Below are positions 1 through 9,830 of a stretch of DNA of 64,000 nucleotides, one piece after another. The notes under the pieces are model-generated. The model saw nothing but the letters and a program-made list of their open reading frames with translations. It was not told where the DNA came from and ran no database searches. The translations under genes and the position numbers were made by a program. The stretch is from Typha latifolia. Lineage: Eukaryota > Streptophyta > Magnoliopsida > Poales > Typhaceae. Position 1 is the first letter of the stretch, and every line of letters starts with the position of its first letter. The stretch is from the NCBI GenBank assembly GCA_019914945.1, contig CM034106.1, positions 7,254,001 through 7,318,000 on the forward strand. Reading direction: 5' to 3'.

Positions 1-1088
1 ATATACATGAGTCAAGGGTCTCCTAGGGTGAGTCCTATGCTATCCGAAAATTTACATGATAATAAATTGTCATTATGGGGAGTTAGGCTAATTAATCAAG
101 TGAAAATAGATAAACGGAGTTATAGGGTCCAAATGGCCCCAAATGGGCTAACCCAATAGGCAAGAGGGCCTTGGTGAGCTGTAGTTGGACTGCAGCCCAC
201 AAGGTTGGCTGTAGTTGGACTGTAGCCCACAAGGTTGGCTGCAGTGGGCTGGGGTCCAACCACAGCCCACCAAAGGCTTGGTTGGTGGGCTGCGGTCTGC
301 AGCCCACCTAACTCAAGCCTAGTAGGCTGCGGTCTAGACCGCAGCCCACCCAGGGAGGGCCCGTGGGTTGCGATCTGACCGTAGCACACTAAGGGGGGTG
401 TAGGGGGTTAAACAACCCCCCACCCTCCCTTATTATTTCCCCTCTGAGGGAGGAGACGGAGGGGGAGTGGGAAAGCCCCTGGGGCTGCGGCGCTGGCGGT
501 GCGGCACGAGGCCGACGGTGCCGGCGGCACAGCACAAGGCCGGCGGCGGCGCAGCACGAGGCCGAGGAGGGTAAGTAAAGGGGAAGAAAAGAAGGAGGGG
601 AGAAGAGCTCGACGGCGGCGGGCTGCGCTCCATAGTCGGTGGCCATGGGGGGTCCTTCCTCCCTTTATCAAGGGCCCGAAGCCCGACTAGGGAGGGTTTC
701 TCTCCTTTCACCGGAGCCCTCGGACCGGTGGTAGGACGTGGGGTCGTCGGCTGCCGAGGATGATCATGAGAGAGAGGGGAACTAGCTACCGAAACTAAAC
801 GATGAGGTTGAGGCTTACCGCGATCTGCGCTCGGCTCGGGGCTTCGTCGGCTCCGGCGTCAGCAACCCGTGAGAAAGGAGAGGGAGAGAGGTAGCGAGGT
901 GGAAAGGAAATGGGCGGTGAGGGGAAGGGGGATTAATGGAGATGGGGAAGGTGGCGTGCATGGCAAGGGAAAAGGAATTAGCGGAAAAGAGAAGAGAGGA
1001 CGGGGGGGGCAAATGCGGGCAGGCATTTGTGACGCACGCGCTCGCGTCAGGTTTTTTTATATTTATTTTAAAGTTTACGGGTGTTACA
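1..1088 (-). mobile_element. Partial long LTR of a Tekay/Del-like (Ty3) retrotransposon, cut by the window edge
   Basis: Read on the minus strand, the element begins TGTAACACC at 1088 and runs to the window edge. A GC-rich stretch follows the terminus, then a degenerate tandem motif (about 170-310) built on 'GGGCTGCAGTTGGACTGCAG'. The same order of motifs, including the 'GACTCATGT' block at the window start, recurs on the plus strand at 33392-34410, so both are copies of one family. A TGTAACACC start, GC-rich leader and multi-kilobase LTR are typical of Tekay/Del chromoviruses; that name is inferred because no gag-pol is visible. ORFs here are low-complexity Pro/Ala/Arg-rich frames and are not taken as genes. 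Confidence 0.65.
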
Positions 1089-2309
1089 ATATGAGTCCAA
1101 GTGAAGGAAATTATTACCTTTCATTCACTACCATATCTAGAAATTTTTTTTTGTGAATAGCGGCATGCTTTTGCATCTCTAGGTGGCCTAATTGGAAAAC
1201 ATGCTACAGTGTCAATTTCTTGTCTATAAATTGATATTGCTTATTTATTTATTTTACATCTTAGTTAGTAATATGTTGTGTAATCTACAAGACCTTTTGT
1301 TATGAGTGGTAGTTCTTTTTAGTGGATAAATTGGAAATCTCAGTATATAAACTATGATACAGTGACAATAATATATAATCCCTCAATTTAAAAATTGCAA
1401 GTACAAATACACCATGCTTAAGAGCAGTTTAACAGCCTTCACAATAGATGAACATCGACTTTGCATAATTAATAATGTATTATGTTCTTGAAGTGGTTGA
1501 GTCACCACGGGAGCTAGTTCTCTTTTACAAATTAATTTAGATTGTATGGTATAATATAGTGTGGATATAATTTGTTTTCCTGATTTTGAGTATGTGTTCT
1601 CAAATTTTTGTATGTTCTATTGATTAAAGTAATTGCCCCACCTATAGGAGTCAATTGTGGACTTCTTTTTCTTGGGAAATGTGCATTTAACACTACTTTT
1701 TCATGTATTTATGGTTTATACCCTGCAATTTCAGTATTTGCAAATCACACCCTATGTTTTATGAAATATTTGTAGGACACACATTGGGTTAGGTTAAGAT
1801 TAACACTATTTAGGCAGTTGGCATAAAAAGATAATATTTCATCTAAATGGCTAAAATGGCTAAAATAGTAAAATGCTTATCTTATGCTTCTTCTTCTAGG
1901 ACATGATGGCATGATAGTTTTCCTCCTTTGGCCAAAATCTCAAAGCTGGAAAAGGAAAGAAATTGAGGGTTCTCACCCCTCTCTTCTCCTCTACCATTTA
2001 TTAGGAAGCCACATCCCATTCCCATTTGAAATTATTGAGAATTTTATTTTAGTTATTTAAAGTTAATTAATTGGATAAAACTATGTGCCAATTTCTCGTC
2101 CTGTCAACACAGGTACAGTCCTGGGTTAGGTCATGCATGCCTATCAGAGAAAGATTTAATATACAAATTACAAGGTTGCTTGTGAGCTACTTGCAAGCAC
2201 ACTTGGGTTTTGGTGGAGCTTTTGAAAATAGGAGAGAATTGAAGCTATTTATTGAATGGGAAGACAAATTAAAATGATAACTTGTAGTGTGGACAACTAA
2301 TTCTTGCAG
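1089..2309. other. Unassigned AT-rich DNA upstream of the first visible YL1-like exon
   Basis: Nothing in this stretch could be assigned firmly. It lies between the LTR terminus and the first recognisable exon of the YL1-like gene. That exon starts in phase 1, so a first exon contributing one extra base must lie here or left of the window. A good donor (ACACAG then GTACAG at 2112) follows a short ATG frame starting at 2071, but its phase is wrong for joining, so it was not used. Confidence 0.4.
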
Positions 2310-5300
2310 TCCATCGATTTCTAGTGCTTCTGAAATCCAGCAGTTCAACAAGTAACTTTAATTTCTTTTGATAGTATTTTGTCATCATTTTTGTAACTTA
2401 CCCAATTCAGTTGACACTCATAGTTGAACAAAAGGTCCTAATCTGCTTGATCATACCCCTTATAGTTTCTTAGCATTGTCAATAAAAGTACAGTCCTTGA
2501 TGTGTTGAAAAAATTGTTGTAATGCTGACCATTTAATGTCGTGGTTTTAAGTCATCCAATAATTGATGATCTGCATTTGCATATGGATTTCTTGTTCAAT
2601 ATTTGGACTTAAAACCCATCCAATAATTGATGATCTGCATTTGCATATGGATTTCTTGTTCGATATTTGGACTCTCTTTTTTCCTTCCCTATTTAGCTAT
2701 CCTCATAACATATTATATTGTTGACATTGTTCAGGGAAAAAAGTGATTCAGCAGACCCAGAAGATCCATACCAAGTCTAGTCTGGCAGTGCCCATCACAA
2801 AATGTCAACCATTTCAGAAGATTGAAGTTACTTTACAAGCTAGGCAGCTGTGTAGGAATGCAGTGATATGTGCTGCTGCCTCGGTATGTAGTTTTTATCT
2901 CTTTCACTAGCCATGAGCCAAAAATAAATAGTAAATAAATAAATAATGGGGAGCTGGATTTGTGGGTTTACTGAGAAACGAGATAATTGCCACCATTAAC
3001 TTTGTACTAGTTTCTTTGCAAGTGAACTTTTTAAGTACCACTTGGTTTGGTTTTAAAATTTTAATTTCTTACAAGGTACCATTTACATTAAGCCTCCGTT
3101 TGCTTCGGGAATAACTGAAATCTTTATTCTAGAAAAATAGCTAAGCATCATAATAGCTATATTCTACAACATAGATACTATATATCAAAATTATATCTTA
3201 TACCACACACTAACTCAATTACCAATTTATCCTTGATTTGACTACAATCTCTCTTAAATATCTTATTATCATTTATTACTTATCTCGTATTTCTTTTAAA
3301 CATCTAATCACAATTGATCACTCATCTCTACTCTCTTTTCTCTCTTATCATACTTTTTTATTTTATATTAAATAAGTAAAATTAATTTAAAAGTATAAAT
3401 GTCAATAATTTAACATTTCAAAAAAGTAAGCACATTTTAAAAGGTATTATTATTAAATATTATTTTAATTTATATACTTAAATAAAATATTCTAAAATTT
3501 TAATAATATAGTATTTAATTGATATTATAATTTTTTTAAAATTATCTTATTATTGGAATAAATTTTTATATGTACTAATATCATAAAAGATATAATATTA
3601 ATAAACTAATATTTTATCTAATTAAATATTAACTCATAGATAAAATAATAATTTACTATTTAAACTATATGTTGACCTAATTAAAATTCTCTTTCTTTAA
3701 AATAATAAATTTGGGAAAAATAATATAATATTATTAATAATCTAATGTGTTAAGTTAAAATAAAATATATGAACGTAAATATTTTAATATTATTAATAAT
3801 CTCATTTTGTAAAGTCTATTAAAAAATATATGTTCCATGTCAAGGAAAATATTCTTTCTGACTATAACTATACACGATTAAATGTAGGAAAAGATAAATA
3901 TTAATAACTAATTTTTTATAAAATTACTATTTATATTATAATAATAAATTTATATAAGCATTTCATACCTTTATTTTCTGCATTACATATCTATCTCCTT
4001 AGCATTGCAATGCATATTTATCTTTCTAGTATTGCATTCAAGCATTGTATTTCTATCCCTCTAACATTTCATTGTATATATATATTTTCCTAGCATTTTA
4101 TTGCATATATATCTCCCTAGCATTCTATTGCATATATATCTCCGTAGCATTCTTTTGTATATATATCTTTCTAACATTCCATTGCATATCTATCTTCCAA
4201 GCATTGCGTTGTGTTACGCAATAATCGTCGTGCCACAAGCACAGATCGTGCCGACCACTGGCCGGCACGCACATGTTGCAGCACTTGCCAGTTGTGCCGT
4301 AAGAGTAGAGAAAAATGTAAGGGATACTCATAATTTGCCTTTGCAGTCGCCATCACTGTTCGCAACAACAAGCGGCGATCGGTGATCGACGACGGGTAGC
4401 TCGACGACGAGGTCGATGGCAAGCGGCGAAGAAATTAAATATTCACTCATAGATGAAATGATATATTTACTATTTAAACTATGCATTAACCTAATTAAAT
4501 CTTTCTTTAAAAATAATAAAATAAGAAATATGGGAAAAATTAATATATTATTATTAATAATATCATGTTTTAACTAAAATAAAACATATGAAAATGTAAA
4601 TATTTTAATATTATTAATAATCTTATTTTGCCAAGATTATTAAAAAATATATGTTCCATGTAAAATAAAATTTTATTATTTTTGACTATAAAATATATTT
4701 AGAATATTTTAAAATATAATAATATTTAACATATTATAATATTAAAATATTTAAAATAATAATTATTTTTTAAAGTATAAAATATGTAGGATTAAAGATA
4801 AGAAGGATAAATATTAATAAACTAATGTAAAGTATATTCAAATTGCATTTCATTGCATATTCATCTCATTAGCATTGGATTCAAGCATTGCATATTTATC
4901 TCTCTAACACTGTATCGCATTATATTGCATATCTATCTTTCTAACATTGCATATCTATATTCCTAAATTGCATATGTAATACCCTAGCCTAGCACTGCAT
5001 ACATAACTCTAACCATTACATACATAAAATATATTAATTTATTTACTATCTATTCCATCAGTCTGCTTTAAATCAAATCGAGGAGTATTTTAGTAATTTT
5101 CTTTTTCTTACCTTCACTTTATATCACTTTAAACATAATCGTTATACCCTCATTCTAGAATACAAGTAAACATAGAAATAGCTATTTTTAGAATAAATTT
5201 CTTATTTTAGTAATAATGTTATTATACTTTGTTATTCCTATACCACTCTATTCCCAATGTGAACAAGGCCTAATTGTTTTTATATATAGTGCTTTTGTAT

Positions 5301-8300
5301 TATGAGGATGATTTTTTTCTTCATATGCTGGTTAAGCAATGTAGGAACCATAGGATAAATTCATTTGGAAGATTTTGCTATCTATAAACAATTGGAAATC
5401 AAAAGAATTGGATTTGTGTTCGTTTGTAGCAAAACAAGGATAAGACAAAGGGGTAATGGTATGCAAAAACATGTGGTCATCTTGGTAAATGAGCATATGC
5501 TGGTCCTTAATCATCCTGTTGCACACCTAGTTGCATCAAGCATGGTTCCTCGTTTCGGCCGATCCCGAGTGGGATCAGCCAAAACAGATCGGGATTGGCC
5601 ATCCCTGGCCGAAACTCGGTCGGGTATCGGCTATATCGGCCAATCCCGCCCGAGATGAGCATGGGTAAGAGAGAAAGAAAGGGGAAAGAGAGAGAGAAAG
5701 AGAGGGAGCAAGAGAGGGAAAGAGAGAGAAAGAGAGAGATGAAGCAAGAGAGAGGGAAAAAGAGAGAGAGGGGAAGAGGGGAGAGAGAGAGATAGAGAGA
5801 GACATGGAGAGAAAACAAAAATAAAAAAACTATGTTAAAGAGGGAAAGAGGTGGTAGTCAGTGAGGGAGAGGGAGAGTTTTTAAGGGAGAGAGTTTGATA
5901 AGAGAGAGTTAGTGAGAGAGAGAGTTTGATAAAAAAGAGAATTAGTGTAGAGAAGGTAAGAATTCTTTTTAATTTGTGTGGGAGAGAGAGTGTGAGTGGT
6001 AGAAAGGGGGTGAAATAGAAATTGAGAAAATAGTATTTATTTTTTAATTTTTAGGCTTTATATATGAATAATTTATATTTATATCTTATTATTATTTTCT
6101 AAAAAATTAAGAATTTTTCTGTATTTTAAAAATTATTTTAAATACAAGCCGATACAGATGGTTGATACTACCGATACCGCCGATATGGCTGATACGTATC
6201 GTTTTTTCAGACGGCCGATCCCAATCTCGATTCCGATACTTGGAACCTTAGCATCAAGTATGCAGTTAGGGGAATTAGCTAGTGCATAAGTAACCAGCTA
6301 TCTAAGAGCACTTGTATATGTAGATATATGCTGATTAGGCGTGGAAGAGTAGATTGGAGCTATCTTTATGAGTTTGAATCATTCAATACTAAATTGCCTC
6401 ATTGTGGCCTTTATTTTGGTTTTCTATCATCCAACAATTATTATAAAACTCAGAATTGTACTTTTTCTAATTCTTTTTTTCTTGTTTTTGAGTATTTTTT
6501 TTTCATTTATCTGGATTCCATGGATTCAACATGAAAAAAAATTGATTTTTCCAATGAACAAAATTAAATAACTAGGATTTCATTTCTATCACATGCGGAA
6601 CAGTTTGAGAAAGAAGAGCACAAAGAAAAGGAACATTTTAGATGTGGTTTTGTGTAGGGCTGTCAAAAAAGCTCGCTGGTTCGCGAGGCTTGTGAGCTCG
6701 ACTCAAGCTTGGCCCAAGCTCGAAATGAGCCAAACTAGAATTTTGAGCTCGAAATATTAATCGAGCCAAGCCGAGCTAGTGTCAGCTTGCTCGAGCCCGG
6801 CTCAAATAGGCTCGATATATAATATGTGAGATAATATTATATATACATAGACATACAAAATAAATATATAGATGTCATATAGCATAGTTGGTTAAAACAA
6901 CTTTTATTACCAGCCAACCTGGGTTCGAATTCTATCCTTCACCATTTATTTGCTATATTTTTTTTCATATAACACTATGATTTTGGATCAAGCTATAGGC
7001 CAACCCATGAGCCATCTTGCCAAGCCTTATTGAGCTTGAGATGAGCCGAGCCGAGCTCAACTTTTCCAACTCGAATCGAGCTCAAGCTCGAGTCGAGCTC
7101 AGTTTTTCCACCTCTCGAGTCGAGCCCAGCTCAGCTCATTTACACTCTAGTTTTGTGTCTTTTTGTGTGGCCAGCATTGAATGTTTCCAAGATGCGAGGT
7201 TTAACCCATTTGAATTATTTTAGATCCTTATCCTTATGCTCAAATATAGGAATAAGCCATCTTCTTATCAAGGTTAAGAAGTAAATTGTTTTACAAATAG
7301 TGTATAGGAATTCAGAAAAATGTCGGATTCTTGCTATTAATCTTAGCTATAAATTTCATATGAACTACACATAAACTATATAGTTTGTAGTTCCATAGTT
7401 GCAAGTTCTAACTTTAATACATTATCTTTCATAACCTTACTTCAAATAACAAGGTTGTCTTTGTTATTTATATACAAATATGGCCTTGGTTTTTAACAGG
7501 ATCGGGTGTGTCTAGTCTAGGCCCTTTATTTGTAAGTGCTACTTCAGTTTAACATTGGTGTACAATATTCAGCCTGTTTTTTTTTCCCTTTCTCATAGAC
7601 TTGTACAATATTTTTTTGATTTGTCTTATACTTCAGGAGAAAATTTATCCTTAATCATTAAATCCATTCATAGGTGTTGTACCAGTTTGAACACTATACT
7701 ATTTACTTAAAAGAAAATCTCTTGTTGATTTTTTTATACTCTTTAATTACTTCTGTCATGTATGGATCTCTTTGGGATTATAGAGATAACCTGGTTGACC
7801 TCACACTTCATGGCACTAAAATTAAATGGTTCGTCCAATCATTTATTTTGCCTTTCACAAGTTTCGTTGTGAATGATGTCCTCTTTCAATTGTGTGAACT
7901 ATTTCAAAAGAAATGAATAGTTGTCTACCATAACTTAAAGGCCAAAATTCACTTTAAAATCAATAAATGGATTATCATGTTGATAGATCCTGTAGTGTTA
8001 GGCTTTTAAATGCTAGTAGATGGTGTTCCTTTTCTGTTAGAAATTGTGCAATAATATATGATTAATTTGGTTTTGCTAACAAAATTATTTGATTTTATTT
8101 GTACCAACGATGATTGTACTAACCAACACTTGTCGTACCGATGGTGGCACGACACTTGACATAGAGGTATGCTGCCAATGGCACACCCCTGTGCCAAGCT
8201 GTGCAATGTGACAAGCATGATATGTCACGTGAGCCTAACTTCTTAACTTTTTCCTATTTTCATCAATCCATTTTAGATGTCATGAGGTGCACTCATATGA

Positions 8301-9830
8301 TAATTTGAGTTCATTATCATCATTACCATTGTATCATTTATATCCACCGAAGTCACAACATTTTTATTATACTTTATATCTACAATTTGCATATAATTAT
8401 GACATATTTATGCCAATGTTTATCATTTTTATTTATGTTCAATATCCATATCATATTATAGGAGAATTATTAAATTCATATTTATATGAAAACTATGTGA
8501 GACTTTACAATAAGTAATACTATCAGTGAATGAGTTTTAAAAATTATTGACAGTATTTAACACAACATTCTTGTATTATTTTTGTGTTACAAATGAAGTT
8601 TTTAATCCTCCTTATCATTCTACATTCAACTAGATATTAGTATTAATTTATTAAATTATTCTCAATTAATATTATGTGTTGAATCGTATTTTTGTATTCA
8701 GTCATATTAAGAGAGTTCTATCGTTAATATTATCTTTCTTGAATAATATTTTTATTTGATTATTGTTATATCTTCATAAAATAAAATAGGCCATTTATAA
8801 AATTAATCTAAAGATAAAATAGTAATATAGGTTTTAATACATATATTTAAACTAAAACCAAAAATTGACATGCCAAATATCCAAAAACATATCTAAATAA
8901 CCTAAATTTTTTATTAAAAAAAAATATTAAAGGAGTGCCGAGAGTGTGTTAGATGGCACATGCCACACCGATGGTGGCACCGCATGTGGCATGCGCCATT
9001 GGTGGTTTGTATTATTGTTTTTTTGCTGGTGCTCGTCCTGTTATTAATGTTGTTGTCTACCACTTCCTGTTATCTACTTAGAGCACTCATATTTCTGGAT
9101 TTTACTAACATTTTGCCCAGAATTTGAAGATTATGTGACTTCCTGCCAAGTTTGTGTCCTTCGTTCAGTATTTCTTTTGCTTTTGAGTTTTGATAGTTAC
9201 TATTCTGGCTGTTGTGACTTGGCTGAGTCTGACATCTTGGATTATTCGTCTTGGTCCTTCCTTGCACTTGATTCTTGGATATTTGGGAAGTTCCATAATA
9301 GTGGTAAAAGATTTCAAGTCAAGTTATAAATCTCAATTATTAATATGCCACTCTTTTCTCTTTTAATTGAGTTGACTGGTAGTAATTCTTTTTTAACTTT
9401 CTTTTCCTCAGAGTGCGAGATGTGCTGCTGAGCAGACGCAGACCGTTACACGCCAATCATCAACAATAACAATCGCTCCGGTCGAAGGTTACATTTGTAC
9501 TAATTCATAGAACTTATGATGTCAAAAATAGAAGATAGACTAATATCTTTTCTTTTGTCTACCTGAAGTTCTGTCGTTTAACTTGATTTCTCAATAATTT
9601 AGATGCCAGTGAAAAATAATAAATTCGATACAGGAAAGGAGAAGTCACCAGAGCTCGATGATGGTGGTAGTGGTTTTCCCCCTCGTGATGATGGTGATGG
9701 TGGAGGAGGTGGTGGGGGTGGAGGCCATCACTGGTCGGGTGGTTTCTTCTTCTTTGGTCTGCTCGCATTTCTAGGCTTCCTAAAGGATCAAGAGAGTGAG
9801 GGGCCTTACAGGGACAATAGGAGAAGATGA
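2310..9830 (+). CDS. Plastid-type YELLOW LEAF 1-like protein, first exon missing
   Basis: Four exons join in phase: 2310-2351, 2735-2883, 9412-9487 and 9634-9830, giving 153 visible residues and ending in TGA. The N-terminal part is Ser/Thr/Lys/Arg-rich with no acidic runs, as in chloroplast transit peptides. The C-terminal exon has an acidic stretch (PELDDGG), a run of nine Gly, then WSGGFFFFGLLAFLGFLKDQ, a short hydrophobic segment that could span a membrane, and a charged tail ending RRR. This order resembles plant YELLOW LEAF 1, a plastid protein reported to be needed for chloroplast development and linked to the ATP synthase. The assignment rests on remembered C-terminal similarity. A closer acceptor at 9602 would put a stop codon in frame, so the acceptor ending at 9633 was chosen. 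The 6.5-kb third visible intron is filled with transposons. The start codon was not located. Confidence 0.55.
2553..2671 (+). repeat. Two-copy tandem duplication, 64-bp period, in an intron
   Basis: The block beginning CATCCAATAATTGATGATCT at 2553 is repeated from 2617 with very few differences (for example TTCAATATT versus TTCGATATT). It lies in the intron between the first two visible YL1-like exons. The close match points to a recent duplication. Confidence 0.85.
3620..4680 (+). repeat. Direct repeat pair of about 230 bp inside the Harbinger-like element
   Basis: The block at about 3625-3850 ('TTTACTATTTAAACTAT' through 'ATATATGTTCCATGT') recurs at about 4440-4665 with the same word order and moderate divergence. 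A minisatellite block and a GC-richer patch (4205-4430) lie between the copies. Confidence 0.75.
3960..4205 (+). repeat. Degenerate minisatellite, unit of about 27 bp
   Basis: Roughly nine copies of a unit like 'CATTCTATTGCATATATATC' plus 'TCCCTAG' follow each other with variable length. Related copies reappear at about 4840-5030, after the second copy of the flanking direct repeat. The short frames across it have no protein meaning. Confidence 0.75.
5541..6250. mobile_element. hAT-like non-autonomous element, family A copy 1
   Basis: An exact 8-bp TSD, GCATCAAG, flanks the element (5533-5540 and 6251-6258). The left end is CATGGTTCCT; the right end inverted is TAAGGTTCCA. Subterminal regions are crowded with GGCCGATCCCGA and GATACCGAT-type words in both orientations, as expected for transposase-binding arrays. 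The core is a purine-rich GAGA tract (5665-6000). No transposase gene is present. The 8-bp TSD supports the hAT superfamily. Confidence 0.8.
6655..7149. mobile_element. hAT-like non-autonomous element, family B copy 1
   Basis: An exact 8-bp TSD, GTTTTGTG, flanks the element (6647-6654 and 7150-7157). Ends are TAGGGCTGTCAAA and, inverted, TAGAGTGTAAATG. Both subterminal parts are packed with GAGCTCGA/GAGCCGAG words in both orientations. No coding capacity. This is the widespread plant hAT type with TAGGGGTGT-like ends. A tRNA-like segment lies inside it. Confidence 0.8.
6872..6950 (+). other. tRNA-like segment (A-box and B-box-like), possible SINE head or tRNA relic
   Basis: TAGCATAGTTGGTTAAAACA resembles a tRNA D-arm/A-box, and GGGTTCGAATTC about 30 bases later resembles a T-arm/B-box. 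A T-rich run follows at 6957. I could not fold an unambiguous cloverleaf with a clear anticodon, so a functional tRNA is not claimed. It lies between the two GAGCTC arrays of the hAT element. Confidence 0.4.
8100..9015. mobile_element. Probable non-autonomous DNA element with GTGCC/GGCAC-rich ends
   Basis: Both edges of this AT-rich block carry the same palindromic words: 'CGATGGTGGCAC' near 8138 and again near 8971, with GGCACA and TGTGCC variants around each. Similar words occur near 4225-4330 and 35425-35590. Exact termini and target duplications could not be fixed, so the class is open. It lies in the large intron of the YL1-like gene. Confidence 0.4.

Larger units (their letters stand above)
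3092..5270. mobile_element. Non-autonomous PIF/Harbinger-like element (2.2 kb)
   Basis: The left end GCCTCCGTTTGCTTCGGGAATA and the inverted right end GGCCTTGTTCACATTGGGAATA match at 14 of 22 positions, and TAA flanks both sides (3089-3091 and 5271-5273). A 3-bp TWA duplication with GGCC-type ends is typical of PIF/Harbinger. No transposase frame is visible. The interior is very AT-rich and holds a direct duplication and two minisatellite blocks, listed separately, so it may be composite. It sits in the large intron of the YL1-like gene. Confidence 0.65.

Noticed and set aside
389..711. Several overlapping 85-92 residue frames on the minus strand
   Set aside because: They are Pro/Ala/Arg-rich, overlap in different frames, and fall in the GC-rich part of an LTR. 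No domain or conserved motif.
5507..5818. Ser/Leu- and Lys/Glu-rich frames on both strands
   Set aside because: They come from the GAGA tract of a hAT-like element; low complexity, not genes.
7674..7916. 80-residue plus-strand frame in the YL1-like intron
   Set aside because: No recognisable motif, composition follows AT-rich DNA, and it does not join the flanking exons in phase.
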